From assembly GCA_003508835.1 (NCBI GenBank), contig PUFA01000181.1, positions 1,240,001 to 1,304,000 of the forward strand: a stretch of 64,000 nt of DNA. Direction: 5' to 3'. Below the pieces are notes generated by a model, which worked only from the letters and a program-made list of their open reading frames with translations, was not told the DNA's origin and did no database searches. Below are positions 28,116 through 41,872 of the stretch, piece after piece. Position numbers and translations under genes: made by a program. How positions within the stretch are numbered: position 1 is the stretch's first letter; each line of letters starts with the position of its first letter. This DNA comes from Eonycteris spelaea (Eukaryota > Chordata > Mammalia > Chiroptera > Pteropodidae).

Positions 28116-30689
28116 AGGGGTATTTTAGATTCTGGCGGCATTCTAGGCAGCTGTCACCCTTAGAGTGAGGCAGTCACCTATGAGGGAGCCACTTTGTTCA
28201 GCAGGCTTGGCTTACCAAGGCTATGCCATAGCCTATGAATGTTGCTGACATATTTCCCTGTAGGGGACCCAGTGACCACTCCCAGACAGCTGTACCTACA
28301 GTAGCACATAAATTGCCTGCTACCTTCTGCCTAAAGTACTCCCAGTAGTGGCCTCTTCTACTTGAAGACCCATGACCTGACCACCTTCTCAAGGATCTTT
28401 TCTCCCCACTCCACTTTGGACCTCTGCTGTCAGCCTTGCCTGGCTTTTCTGTAGGGTGCCCCATACCTGTCCCATGTCCCCCTCCTAGGAGGTTTGAACA
28501 GATGTTGTGTACCAGGAAATGTTCTTAGACCTCAAGGCAAAAAGAGCTGTCTTTCATTAAGATGTGACCAGAATCACTTTGCTGTCTAGAACCTGTATTT
28601 CTGTCAAATAGCTGTACTTCCTTCCCATATCAAAAGCCAAGGGTCTATATGTCCACAGATACTGGTCGCAGCAGGTGTTCCCTAGGCCCTCCACTTTTCC
28701 TGCAAGAGTCCCAGTACTCCTCCTCTGCCAAAGCAGCCAAAGCCTCAGTGCTATTGTTTGTGAAGATGATTGCCATCGTGATTCTCCAAGGATGACAAGG
28801 GAGGGAGATGCCCCACCACTGAGGGGAAGGAATACTGGGCTCACAACTGATTAATGTTTGTCCTCAAGATTCACCTTCCAGGAGATCTTTTCCTAATTGC
28901 TACTGCCACCATGATGGCTCTACCGAGTGCTATTCTCTGTCCCTCTCCATTCCAAAAGTGGAACCAGACTCTTTCCTTCACCTCCCATTACATGGCTAAA
29001 GATCAGACAAGAAACTTTCACAAGATCCTACTGATTGTCCAGAAATAACAAATATAAGTACAGCAATGAACTGAATCTGCAACTGTAAGGATGTGCTGGG
29101 CTCTTATGAGTCAGAGTGAAATGAACAAGATACCTAGGACACAGTATACCCTTTGTGTACTGCCATTGGCTTGGATTTGGTAACAGTTCTCTGCCAACAT
29201 TTTAGAGCTGGTATTCTTGGGTGGTGATCCCTTCCAAGGCTCCTACTTGTAGTCAAAGAGTAACTATCACAGTTAAACTGGATTTAACAGGGAGCCTAAA
29301 GTGTGCCATTTCAGGCTCTAGAGAAGGAAAAAGTCCATTCAGTTTTAGAATAGATTCCCTTTTTCCTGGCAAGAACCTCTTAAGAGCCCTTTTAGTTAAG
29401 ATATTAGACAAATATTCATTCACACACTGTTCAGGAGTCTATTGAGAGTTTGTTAAAAACCTGGGGCTTGGATGCTTGACCATTTCCCATGCAAGCAGAC
29501 TCCAATTTGGTTCAAGTCATGGGGGGTGGGAGGTGGAGGAAAGAAAAAAAAATCAAATCAGCAATTGTCTTTTTGTTCCTTATTATATCTTTTGGTGTTA
29601 AATTTTGAAGTTTTTCAACAGTAGTTATTTGAATTAAGAAAAATAACTAAAAATGATTTTGTCTAAGTAATATCACTGCTGCTTTTATATCTGATAAAGG
29701 CTGTTTAAAATCAGTTTAATGAGAACATTTTTCAATTTAAGATAAGCATATTTTTCAAGTTCCCTTGACACTCTTTTTTTTTTTCATTTCAGTTATGTTA
29801 AAACCATCTTTCATCCCCTAAGGGTTGTTAAAATTATATTTTTATTAAAGTACTTTAAAAGATCTATTAGAACTAAATGCCTGCTAACAAAAAGGTCATT
29901 ATTACCCCATCCCTCTTCTCCCTCCTCACTCTCTCAAGTTCCCCTCACTAGAGGCAATTCTTTTTGACTCTTAACTGTTTTTTCTGGTATTTGCACATTT
30001 CTTTATTTCTAATATTATGCAATATTGCTATCTTTTAATTATTTAAAACCTTGTCAAGTGATTTCCTCATTATAGATGAAAGTTAGTTCTGTTACACCAC
30101 TGTTCTTTTACCCCATCCTCCTAATGTAGCTATATTACAGTTGGGGACTAAATCAAAATGTAATGTTTATATAATTTGCTTATGCAAATATTATCCATAG
30201 TTGAGTGTTTATAGCATGTTTTGATTGCTCCTTTTTTCACTTTTAGTTTTTTGTGAAGTAAAATGCCCTTTATTTTAATAATTGCTTAGTTTTCCTTGTA
30301 CTTCTTGATAATTCCCATTCCTTCCATTTGTCTCTTCATAAAATTTCTCAAAAGGTCATTTCTATCAAGCAATTTTTAAAGTTCCAATTTCTTTTTATTC
30401 TTGAAGCCACTGTTTCTAGAAATCTTTTCTTTTTATCTGGATCCTTCCCTACTGCAGATCTGCTACACAACTGCCTTTCTGAAATTTATTTTGCCACTAT
30501 CATAGGACTTTGCTATTCTCTTGGTTCATTCTTTCTTGATCTACTCCCATGTTTTGAGGTAGATATCTCTAGTAGTTTTCTGAGTAACAGTGCATAAATG
30601 GTAAAATTTTTTAAAGCTCTCATGTCTGAAAATGGTTTTATTTAATGTCACATTTGATTTGTAGTTTATCAGGTACTATAATTGTGAAG
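28116..30689. other. EFCAB5 intron, no gene recognised
   Basis: 28116-29200 is less AT-rich than its surroundings and has minus-strand open frames of 88 and 95 codons, but no recognisable protein or splice logic; it may be an old LTR element. 29450-30650 is AT-rich with weak antisense LINE similarity. Confidence 0.35.
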
Positions 30690-31265
30690 ATATTCCCTAC
30701 CATTTTTTTTAAGAAATTGAAATGTAATGTGCATACCACAAATTTCACCATTTTAAAGTGTATCATTCAGTATTTTTTTAGTATATTTACCAGGTTGTGC
30801 CACCATCACCACTGTCTAATTTTAGAACATTTTCATCACTCCAAAAGAAACCCAGTACCCATTAGTGGTCACCTCCCTTGCCAATCCCCACCTAGCTCCT
30901 GGCAACCACTAATCTACTTTCTGTTTCTATAGATTGCCTATTCTGGACATTTCGTATAAACAGAATCATACAATAGGTGGCCTTTGTATCTGGCTCCTTT
31001 CACTTAGCATAATGTTTCAAGGTTCATCTATGTTTTAGGATGTATTAATACTTCATTGCTTTTTTATGCTGAATAGTAGTGTATTGTACGGACATGTCAC
31101 ATTTTATTTATGCATTTATCTGCTGATGGACATATGGATTGTTTTCTACTTTTTGGTTATTCTAAATGCTGCTATGAACATTTGTTTACAAGTTCTTGTG
31201 TAAGCATATGTTTTTAGTTCTCACTGACATAAAATTAGGAGTGGAATACTAGGTTATATGGAAAC
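30690..31265 (-). mobile_element. LINE-1 3' region (older subfamily), antisense
   Basis: Landmarks are 'aaatttcaccattttaaagt', 'aacccagtacccattag', 'ctattctggacatttcgta' and 'cacttagcataatg'. It is the same subfamily type as 37830-38095. The text after it, to 34775, holds no exon or clear repeat; 33460-33849 has a 129-codon minus-strand frame with no recognised domain. Confidence 0.75.
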
Positions 31266-34200
31266 TTTGTTTAACTCCTTGAAGAAATGGCTCCATTATC
31301 AGAAGAAACTTGGGAAGTGCCAAAAGTTGCTACTGAGAAGTCTGAATCCTTTCTTTTTTATTTTGTTTTGTTTCTCTCTAGAAGCTGTCCTTTATCCCCA
31401 AGATTGTGAAATTTCATGATGATATGCCTCTTTATGGGTCTATTTTTATCCATTGATTTTAGCACTCAGTGGGTCTTTTCAACTGTGAAACTCAGGTCCT
31501 TAAGTCCTTGATGATTTCCTCCATGGCATCAGGCTGCTACTTATGGCTGTGTTAATTTGTGCACTGCACAAAGATGCTCTGCTGAGAAGGTGGATGGGAG
31601 CTGAAATATAACCAGGACTTCATTCACTAAATTGTGTACTTTAACTTAAGGCTACATCTACTTGGAGAAGGGTCATCTCTTTCTTCACACATCTTTGTCT
31701 GCTCACCAAACTGTGTGCTCACAGAGTGCATTATCCATGATGGGTGCTTTGTTGTCATTTACACAGAAGTGACCTAGAGGTTGATGGTCGCACTGGCATT
31801 TCTTTACTGTGTTCTCTTTTTGAAACTCCTATTATTTAGATATTGGATCTCCTATATTCAGTCTCCAAAAATCTCTATTTTCTCTCTGATTTTCTATCTT
31901 TTATCTTTTTGTTTCACTTTCTGAGACATTCTATCAACCTTCCTATTACATTTTTGTTTCTGCATATTTTAATGTCTGATTTATTTTTGTTATTTATTGT
32001 TGTTATTCTTTAAATATTTGCTTTCTGCAACACCTTGTTATGTTTCAGGAATTCAACATCTTATCTCTCTGAGGGTATTAATGATAATTATTTTTTGAAG
32101 TTTTCTTCTCCCTGTGGTTTCTCCTCATCTCTCTGTTTTAGTGTTTTGGTTTCTGTATCTCATCTTCTATACATCACACCACTGGGCAACTTCAGCTCCC
32201 AACCCTAGAAATTTATTTCTTGGAGAAGGTAACATAGAAAGTCTCTAGGCTGGGGGATATCATACATAGTTGAGGAGAGTAACAGAGTGAAAATGGGGAG
32301 AGTATCAGTGTGTCTATTGAATATTGAGACACCTGTATATAGGCCTCCCCCACTAAGCTCCAAACAAACAGGAGCAAACAAAAGGCACAAATAACCGGTA
32401 CTCCTATACCATTAGAATACAAGTAAAGTATTGTGGGACTTTTATTTGTAATAATTTTTCCCATCAATGTCTAATATCTGTTTTTTAGAAAATGTTTTAA
32501 ACTAATTTAAAATCAATAAACATATATGGGGATCATGCTCAACATTTATTAGTGACAGAGGTCCATGATCAAAGGGCTTGGAGGCCACTGCATAAAGGTA
32601 TGAATTTTCGTAAAGATAAATCGCATTGAACAAAATTCATACATAATTTGATTTATAGCTACAATCATTTTAAAAAGCCAATGAGTATAATATTATATAG
32701 AAATTATGATAACATAGGAATGAAATTAAATATACTGGCAAGAACTCAATGTTCAGCCTGAAACAAACTTCCACCCAAGCTTGGATAACCCAAGAAAAAA
32801 GTCTTTTTACCTCCTCATTTAATATTGATTCTTTCCTGATAAGCTGGAAAGCTGAACTCTCACATTTGTCTGGGCCAATATTGTGGCACCACATTAAGTT
32901 AACAATGACATATTAAAAATGTCCGATCTACCATGGCAAATATGAGTTCTCCTGCCTACACAAAAAACTGAAATTTGCACATACATATCCATTTAAGTAT
33001 ATAATGTTGCATAGAACTTCAGTTCATTGTATGTGGCAGTAATATCAAGGGGTGACAAAGGGCATGTGAAACAATAGAAATAAAAGAACTAAAACTAAGA
33101 GAACTAATGATAAGAAGAGGAACTTTCAGGAAACACTGATGATCTTGGGTTAGTTGAAAGGAGCAGTTACACTTTAACTTTTGGACTTAAAGCTTAAGCA
33201 CTTCATTCTTTTTTGCTTTGCTCATCTTTCTAATTATCTATAATTCCTAAAGGATTTAAATTAACCCAGTGTTAAAGCAGAGATCCAGAATGGAGTTTTA
33301 ATTAGAAATATCCTATAGTGTCCCAATTTTTTCAGCAAAATGAATTCCCTATATAATTAAAAGTTTGATTAAACTGGAACCTACAAAAATACCATAAAAT
33401 ATTTCTAAAGTAATAGGTTTATAAACAGATTCAAAAGTTGACTCAGCAATTATTTTAGCTCAGATGTATCCAAATAATTTACTATAATCCTTACCAGGGC
33501 AAAGCAAAAAAGCATTATTTCTTATGGTTAGAAAAGAAAAAAATGTAGTGTATCTGTTTGAAAGAATTATAAAATCTATGCCAAAGGGCTTTGTCATCCA
33601 CCAAGCTGCAAAGACCTGGCACCTATCCACCACAAGAGGACAGTAGCGCTCAACCATTGTTAATGGGAACCCAATAGCAAAGGAGGCTTCATTAGAGGAA
33701 TCATTAGAGCCAGTTGTTAACGCATCCATCTCTCGTTGGAAAGGGCAGGAAAACAGGAACGACGGCCCAGACTGGTTCAGAGCTTCTGTCCCTGGTAACA
33801 ATAAGACAGGAAATAAGCAACAGGGCCTTGTGAAAGGGAGCGACCTCACTCATCCTTGTGTCCTTGAATCACCATGGAGATGGCTGACTAGCTTAATAAT
33901 AGTTGCAGATAGGGGTCTGTTCATTTGGATTTCAGATAAGAACACTGTGGCAGGCGTCAGTGGAGCAGAGCTCTTAATGGGGATTTAGGAAGGGCAGAAT
34001 AAAAGCTGTGGGGAGTAGCAGAGCTGTTATATCTCAGAAAATCAAAACTGGTTTTAGGAGTATTCTAGGGTGCACTTTAATTTAGGTTCATAACATTGGG
34101 ACATTAAGATAATCAGAGTAATTGTTGCAGACTATAACATTACCTTGTAAAGGTACCAGGAAGCTAATAAATACAAAAGGGGATCAATTATAACAAATGC

Positions 34201-34774
34201 ATGTCAATATTTTAAGTATATATATTGATTGGTCTAGTATTGCCCATAACATAAAATAAATCAGGTGTTTTTAATATGCTCTCATGACCAGCATTTGCTT
34301 TTGTTTTTATTATAATTGTTACTGATATTACTGAGTTATAATCTAAAAAGACTTTTAGCATTTGAAAAACCTAATTTATAACATAATTTAATATTTCAAT
34401 TCAACGTTTATTGAACACTTACAATTAGAAAAAAAGAGTGCCTGTGTGTGCAAGTGCATGCACACGCTCAGAAGAATTTTAGACCATTGTGTCTGCATGT
34501 TTTAAAGTAGGCCTGAAGAATTGAGACTTGTATTTTCCATATTTTATGTGCTTTTCCTATCCCATATTGTACCTTTTATCGTAATGATACCTTCAAAACC
34601 ATACAAAGCTAAATCTAATTCAGGGAACCTGTTCCCTCATGTTGATAGAAGAGGAGAAATAAAATATGTTCTGTTTTGTCATTCTAATAGATACCTATAA
34701 ATGATTGTCATTGTTATTAGTGAGTTATGGATAGAAGATGACATTTAATTCCTCTTATTCAATTAAAGTATCAT

Positions 34775-34865
34775 TTATGGTTTATTCATCTCAAATCAGT
34801 AAATATTTATTGGGTTAGATACTGTGTTAGACACTAGAATTAACAAAATTGAATAAAACATAGAC
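34775..34865 (-). mobile_element. L2 3' end fragment, antisense
   Basis: 'cagtaaatatttattgggtt' followed by 'actgtgttagacactag' and 'aattgaataaaac' is the antisense L2 3' terminus. Confidence 0.6.
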
Positions 34866-34884
34866 CTGAGGGTGGAAGACACTT

Positions 34885-35110
34885 GAAAGAAGGATAGTAA
34901 TTCATTTTTTGAGTAGCTACTCTGTGACAGATTTTTGCATATCTTTTCTCATTAATCCTTATAACAATTCTGCAGTATTATCCCTGTTTTATGGAAGAAT
35001 AAACAGGCTTAGAGCAATTAAGTGACCTGCTCAAGGTCAGAAGACTAGTTGCGGTAGTCAAGATTGGAACCCAGATCTGTTCAACTCCAAAAGTATATTC
35101 TCTTTCCACT
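34885..35110 (-). mobile_element. MIR SINE, antisense
   Basis: Nearly the whole MIR core is present: 'cattaatccttataacaatt', 'ttatggaagaataaacaggc', 'agtgacctgctcaaggtcag' and 'gattggaacccagatctg'. Confidence 0.8.
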
Positions 35111-35344
35111 GGACCATTCTATCCAAAAATAGTCATTGACTCCTGGGAAAGTATAAATTTATAAATGGCAATTCAATAGTTTGCAAATAAAAGATAATGG
35201 CGTGCAGTGATATATTTAAAAATGATTTTAAATTAGGGAATATTCCAAACATAAAGTTAGAGACTAACACCTGTGTAGTCATTATGGAGCCACATTCTAT
35301 AGCCAACCTTTGCATTATGCATGTTTGAATCAGACTTTTAAAAA

Positions 35345-35700
35345 AAAAAATTTTAGAACAGTTTAAACTTTCTACCCCTCCCTGATCCTATTCTCTTTTC
35401 TTCCTCCCTAGAGATAATGCTTCTACGAATTTGGTGTTTATCAGTTTCATGAATGATTTCTTTTACTACATGGTTATGAGTCCATAAACAATATAATATT
35501 ATTTTGCAAGTTTTAAAACTGTTTTTTAATTGTACCCAAAGAATATATTACTCTATAATTTTTTGTGCTCAATGTCTTTGAGATTTATCCACATGATATA
35601 GGTAGCTCTAGTTTTGTTAAATGCTGTGTAGTAGTCTATTAGATGAATACACCAAAATTTATCCATTTTCCTATAATTACATGTCTAAACAAGATTCTGC
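35345..35700 (-). mobile_element. LINE-1 3' fragment, antisense
   Basis: An A-rich start, then 'tctacccctccctgatcc', 'tcaatgtctttgagatttat' and 'gtagtctattagatgaatac', an antisense LINE-1 3' UTR. It ends about 110 bp before the terminal EFCAB5 exon. Confidence 0.55.
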
Positions 35701-35792
35701 CATCCTTTTGACTCAAAACATATCTATTGAACTTTCATCATAACACTGGAACTTAAATATTAATAATAAGATACAAAAACTATCTACACTAA

Positions 35793-36002
<210 letters not shown>

Positions 36003-36420
36003 TAATGGAATTGGTACTGTATTTAGGATGTTTTTGTCATGTTCAGTATTCTTAACTATAAAATATTTTCAATTGGAAAGGAGTGTCACATAGACACATT
36101 CAGCTCCTAGACAGACCTCAGCACTTTCTAAAACCAAAAGTGCTACCTAAGGAGAAATTTGACCTAAAAAATATCCAGTTGTGGTAGCCATAACCAAATG
36201 TATGTGGTAGCCATAACCAAATGTATGTTATAGTATATATTTTAAAATTTCCTTTTAGTTTTAGCTTTGTATCTGCCATGTGACTACTATGGTTAATTGG
36301 GTAAAGTTATTTTAATCTTTTAAGGTACAAAGTAAAGACTGAAGATTTAGGGGGAAAATAGCAGTTTTTACATCAAAAAAGTACCAAATAATAAAGATTT
36401 TAAGAAATAGACTGGGAATT
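36003..36420 (+). other. EFCAB5: EFCAB5 3' untranslated region (inferred)
   Basis: Downstream of the stop, the first good polyadenylation signal AATAAA is at 36390-36395. Cleavage would be expected shortly after, giving a 3' UTR of roughly 400 nt. Another AATAAA-like site occurs near 36587. The region contains a 23-bp tandem duplication at 36181-36226. Confidence 0.45.
36181..36226 (+). repeat. Perfect 23-bp tandem duplication
   Basis: Two identical 23-bp units, each beginning gtggtagccataacc, follow directly on each other inside the inferred EFCAB5 3' UTR. Confidence 0.95.
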
Positions 36421-37129
36421 GTTTTTCTAATTTTTCAAAGACTTATACGAGCAGCACCTTTTCTCTCTTTTTATCTCCCTACCTGCCTCACTTACCTTAA
36501 CAACTTAAAAGTTATCTCAGTGAATAGAAATTTTTGTGGGAAAATGTTTGTCCGTGACTCATTGAAAAAAGAAAACACCCGTCTTTATAATAAAGACCAC
36601 TCAAGTTCAAGAACTGAAAAAAAGAATTTACATTTATTTAAAGCTTGTTATTGGAGCAAACTTTACTGCGGTTGTGAGATTTCATCTTTGAAATAAAATA
36701 TCTGGTGACAGAGTTCATTTTTAATAAAAATTTTGGGAAATTAAACTACATTTTCTTTATTTGGTTGACAAAATGTGATGTGTTCCAAACATCTTATAAT
36801 TTGAGATTGGAGGTCCCTTTTTAACCTTTTCTGATAAGATGGCAGTGTTATTACCAGTCCTCATCTCTTGGAGGATCGTATGCCCAGTTTTAACCTATAA
36901 GCCTGTTTCAGGGCATTTGCAGCAACATTTCTAGGAATAATGTTCCTGAAGATATTAAACTGATAGCCACATATCCTGATGGATTCAGAACAAGCTTCTA
37001 AAAAGAGTTCTTTGTGAATACAAATGGCATTTTTGGCAGCAAGGAGGGGAAATTTTTGCAGAATGCTCATTTTTAACCACTGTCATGGGAGTTAAGTTAA
37101 CCAAATGGCATTTAGGTTAATGATAACAA
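36421..37129. other. Intergenic region after EFCAB5, nothing recognised
   Basis: AT-rich DNA without a convincing frame or repeat; the 69-codon minus-strand frame at 36861-37070 shows no domain. Confidence 0.4.
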
Positions 37130-37340
37130 ATATCACACATTTGTGTGGTGCTTTAACTTGTTTGAGATATTTTCACATACTAGCTCATTTCATGCTCTCA
37201 ATAACCTGTAAGTAAGCAGTCTTAATATTATTATCCTCCTTTTATAAATGAGGAAACAGTCTCAAAGAGTGAGTTACCTAGATAACAACAGCTAGTCAGA
37301 GGCAGGGTGGCCCTAGCACCCACGTGTCCTAATTTCTGGT
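37130..37340 (-). mobile_element. MIR SINE, antisense
   Basis: 'agctcatttcatgctctcaa', 'tattatcctccttttataaa', 'tgaggaaacagtctcaaag' and 'aacaacagctagtcagaggc' are in MIR antisense order. Confidence 0.8.
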
Positions 37341-37829
37341 TTACTGCCCTTGCCAGCACCCCAGACACCTCACTAAAACTTTCTAACCTTTACTAGGCTA
37401 ATGCCATGTTATGTCTTTTGGAAACTACTTTAAAGTTAAACAAACAACAAGGAAGATTGGTTGAATATATTTAACCATCATTTAAATAAAAGACTATCCC
37501 TTAATACCAGGAGCTTACTTTTTTAGTGAAGGAGATGTTACTTATACTTCACAAAAATTTAGATATAGATTTATATTTAAATCTATTTGATCCAATAGAT
37601 TTATTGATTTACTTATATTTACATATACTTCAGAAGCTTAGGCTTGATTAGTTGAATTTTTAATTGACTCTCCATATCTTTTAGGTAACAATGACACTGT
37701 ATGGTGTAGACCATTCAGACTACTACCCTTTATAATTATGGCTTTCCATGGTCCAAGAACAACATTAGGTTTCAATACAATGATATTAGAATCTCAGAAA
37801 AGCTCCTTTTGGCTCCTTTAACAGCTTTG

Positions 37830-38095
37830 ATGAAATATATAACTCACATACAATTCACCTACTTAATGTGTATAATTTAGTGGTTTTTAGAATATTCACA
37901 GAATTGTACAACCATTACAACAATCAATTTTAGAACATTTTATCACCACCATAAGAAATCCCATAACCATTAGCAGCCACTCCCCATTTTCCCTCACCTC
38001 AGCCCTACGCAACAACTAATCTTGCTTTCTCTATGGATTTACCTATTCTGGACATTTTATATAAATGGAATCATACAATATGTGGTCTCTTGTGA
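37830..38095 (-). mobile_element. LINE-1 3' fragment (older subfamily), antisense
   Basis: 'cacatacaattcacctactt', 'gaattgtacaaccattac', 'cctattctggacattttata' and 'ggaatcatacaatatgtgg' match the 30690-31265 element type. The DNA from 38096 to 39240 shows no gene. Confidence 0.75.
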
Positions 38096-39240
38096 CATGA
38101 TCAAACAACCAGCTGCCCTTAACTTCCACAGACATCTCCAACCCACTAACTCAGAAGACCATTTGCAGGTATTTTAGGGACTTTTCATTCTGCTCATGTA
38201 AGGTTTTATGCAATGCTGCTTCCACCTAAACTCACCCCACATCATCATTAACTCTCTCCTTTATGATCTTATACAGACCACTCTCAACAGGCAAAATCAA
38301 TTAAATATTGCCTTTCCTTTGTCCTTAGGAATGAATAATTACCCTTATGTGGTGTTCCACTGCCTAGTCATTAACCATATTTTACCTGTCCTCAATCTAG
38401 GGCTGAGCTCAGACTGTCTTGGCAACTAGTGAGTGAGTCACCTCTAGGTGGCTACATTTTGTTCCATGTGACCCAACACTCCAGTCCAGCTGCTTAAATT
38501 GGGTTGACCCCTTGTCAAAGGGAGACCAATTTGTGAAAAGGCCTAATATAAAAGTGCCCAAACCATTAGACAAATCAATCTAATAAATAGCAATAGGAGC
38601 AGTTTTCCGAACTTGGGTTCAAAAATGTTAGAAGCCTTCTGAGTTTCAGATCACTACTGTAGATACAACCATTTCTGCAGACCCTGCCAAGAGATTTGAA
38701 AAACTTGAACTCTGCAACACTGCATCTGAGAAAATCAGCCTTCTAAGCTTTTGGTAAATCACACAAGGGCAGTGGGAGAATACAATTCAATATGCCAATT
38801 CAAAAGCTTGCATTTATATAGGGTATTGAGCTATATAACTTTGTCTGTAACGAATTATCCAGTCAGTCTCTCTCTTAAGCAGGAGAGGACAGCTCTGGCA
38901 GGGCCTTTATTTTTACCTTTTATTGATTATTTTTATTTTTAACAAAGTAACACGTGCTCATAAAGAGTCACCCTGTTGTACAAGGTCTGTTAAGACCAGA
39001 GAATTTCCCAGTCCCACCTCACCCCTATTTCCCTTGCTTCTAAGTCAACTACTTTCAATTCTTTTAGCTCAGGAGTTAATCAATATCCCACAGGCTAAAT
39101 CTGGCCAGTTGCCTGTTGTGATAAAGTTTTATTGGAAAAGCCATGCCCATATTGTCTATGACTACTTTCACACTACAAGGGCAGAACTTAGTAGCTGCCA
39201 CAGAGACCTGTGACTCACAAAACTTTTATTTCAGCATGAC

Positions 39241-39243
<3 letters not shown>

Positions 39244-39289
<46 letters not shown>
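39244..39289 (+). repeat. (AC)23 microsatellite
   Basis: 46 bp of uninterrupted AC dinucleotides. Confidence 0.98.
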
Positions 39290-39291
<2 letters not shown>

Positions 39292-39599
39292 TCCTATCCC
39301 TGTATTCTTCCCAATATAATTACACTGTAATTTAGATTAGATCAATATTCAGTGTTTGCATTATTATGAATATGTATGCTATATAGGGTTTACTCATGTA
39401 GTAAATTATAATTATTTTCCTTTCTGAACATCTTTTTGCTTTCCCTGGAGTTACTGTCAAAAGAAAATATTTGGAGTGGCTAAAGTGACTATAATAACAT
39501 CATACAAAGTAGATTTCAGAGCAAAGAATAGTACCATGATAAAAAAGTTCATTTCATAATGAAAAAGGAGTCAATTAAGACATAATAATCTTAAATCTC

Positions 39600-39890
39600 T
39601 ATATCCTTAATGTTGAGTTTCAAAATATGTGGAGCAAAAACTGATAGAATTCCAAGTCCATAGAGACAGAAGTAGATTACTGGTTGCTTGGTTTGGGGTG
39701 GAGGGGTTAGGAGAAAATAGAAGTGCCTACTGGGTACATCATTTGGGCAGATATTGAAAATATTCTAAAATTGATTTTGGTGATGGTAGTACAACTCTCT
39801 GAATACACTCAAAATCGATGCATTGTACACTTTAAATGAGTGAAATTATATGGTATGTGAATTACATCTTAATAAAGATATAATTAAAAA
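39600..39890 (+). mobile_element. LINE-1 3' end, sense
   Basis: 'agacagaagtagattactgg', 'gggtacatcatttgggca', 'gcattgtacactttaaatg' and 'gaattacatcttaataaag' form a sense LINE-1 tail. Confidence 0.7.
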
Positions 39891-40369
39891 GGTTATTATA
39901 CTGATAGAAATCTGGATCTACACAAAAATATGGAGATACTGGAAAAGGTAAATATGTGGGTAAACATAATATTTGTCTTATTTAAAATATTCTTGAAATA
40001 TAATTTAAAGCAAAAAATAATTTACTGTGTATTTATAATATAGGTAGAAGTAAATGTGTGACAACAATAGCGCAAAGTCTAAAAGAGGGAAAATGGAAGT
40101 ACTGTATACTTTTGTAAGTTTTTTTATATATAAAGTGGTATACTCTTACTTGAAGGTAGACTGTGATAAGTCAAAGATATGTACAGGAATCCCTAAAGTA
40201 ACACCTTAAAAATAGTCATCTAAGAAGTGTGGCTAAGAAGCCAATAATAAGGTTAAATCATAAGAATTTTAAACTGAATCATAAAAAATAATTAATCCAA
40301 AAGTGCCAAAAAATGCGGTTGTGGGGAGAAGGATAGATGGGGAAAATAGAAAACAAATTGCAACTGTGC

Positions 40370-40980
40370 TGTGGATGAAAAAAGGGGCCACAAATTAAAC
40401 TTGCCAAACTCAGGGTAGGCCTGCATGGCAGGCTTTACAAACTCAGAAACCTAAAGTAACCATAAAGGACGGTCTGAACATAAAAGTTTCTAACTAAAAA
40501 TGAGTCATGGCGGGTAGTTATGTCCTAGGACTGACTGTAGCTTCCTTGACAAAGGTCAATCTTTACCTTAAGTGAGCCTATTGTCTTTTTGCATCTAAGA
40601 TAATATACCTTTGAAATGTCAAAGTAATCTGCTTTCCAGACACTTGAGGGCACAACCAGAACAAACCCCTCCTTGTTCTTTCCCACATACCATCTCTATG
40701 TGCTGTAAACATTATTAACACATCAATGTAAAAGTATGTATTTCTCCATTTTACTTTTTATCCAGTCTCAGAGATTCCCCTTCCATTTTGCTTTCTCCTG
40801 CCCCCTTAACCTACCTTACGTCTCTTCCTTTTATTCTAATGTATTAAATAAACTACAAACTGCCATTCTCTGGAGCCTTTTCTCAATCCGTTGAGATTCT
40901 GCTTCCTAGCCATTGTCATTTTGGCTCAAATAAACTCATAAGTTCTCTATGCATTTGGATGTTTCTTACGTTGACAATAC
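40370..40980 (+). mobile_element. Probable solo LTR of an endogenous retrovirus, sense
   Basis: An interspersed unit of about 600 bp lies between LINE-1 pieces. It has a pyrimidine-rich stretch, an AATAAA signal at 40847-40852 and a U5-like end with 'ctggagccttttctcaatcc' and 'tggctcaaataaactcataa'. No internal viral genes. I could not fix the exact ends or the target duplication. Confidence 0.5.
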
Positions 40981-41009
40981 TAATAATCACTTTAATGGAA
41001 AGCGTTCTA

Positions 41010-41640
41010 AACACCCAACTTAAAAGGAAACAATTGGCAGACTGGATAAGAAAGCAAAACCCAACTGCATGCTATCAATAAGAGATGCACTTTGAATAGA
41101 CACAATAGATTAATATAGGTTAAAAGTAAGAGGACAGAAACAGATATACTATGCTAACAATCAAAGCTGGTTATATTAATACCAGATAAAGCAGCTAGAG
41201 AAATAGAATCATTTCTTTAATTCGAGAGAAAGAATTTTTTTACAGAAGAGTGTTTGGAGAACATTTTAGACATAATTTTGGTATCTGGACAAATCATTAG
41301 TACCATTACGTTTCCTTATTAATTACATTTGAAGGGAAGTCATGAATTCAAGATAATGGCATTGCAATCCTGTTTTTACTTGAGAAGAAACTTCCAATGA
41401 TAGGAGAGGGGTACCATTTTTATGGAATAAATATGAAGATTTTATACAGAAAAAAAAAAAGGGGTCATTTCCTTATGGTATAGGGCTCAATGCAAGGGGA
41501 CATAACAATCCTAAATGTTTATATACCTAATAACAGAACTTCTACATGAAGCAAAAATTGACAGAATTCAAAGAAGAAATAGACAAATTCACAATTAGAG
41601 TTCAAGATTTAAACATCCTACTGTAGTTGAGTTCTTGGGC
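41010..41640 (+). mobile_element. LINE-1 ORF2 fragments, sense, interrupted
   Basis: 41010-41215 ('gcagactggataagaaagca', 'atcaataagagatgcacttt', 'tataccagataaa'-like) and 41480-41630 ('atgtttatatacctaataac', 'gacagaattcaaagaagaaa') are sense ORF2 text separated by about 260 bp of other sequence. Frames are broken. Confidence 0.6.
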
Positions 41641-41872
41641 TGCTGTAAGACTAGTTTTGAATGGGCCAAGAGTAAATGGGTACACAGATTGTGACTAGAA
41701 TAAGAGTGTGGTACATGATTTTGATTTCTATACCCAGAGATGCCATGGCATTATTAATCATTTTGGCCCTATGAGACACTACCAGCATATAAGATTTTCA
41801 TCTTTTGAAATTTTCAGCCAGGTATACTCAGATTGAACAGTTGACGTTAAAAAAAAAGTTAATAGACTAGGG

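Noticed and set aside
33460..33849. 129-codon minus-strand frame in an EFCAB5 intron
   Set aside because: No domain, promoter or splice evidence; its length is compatible with chance.
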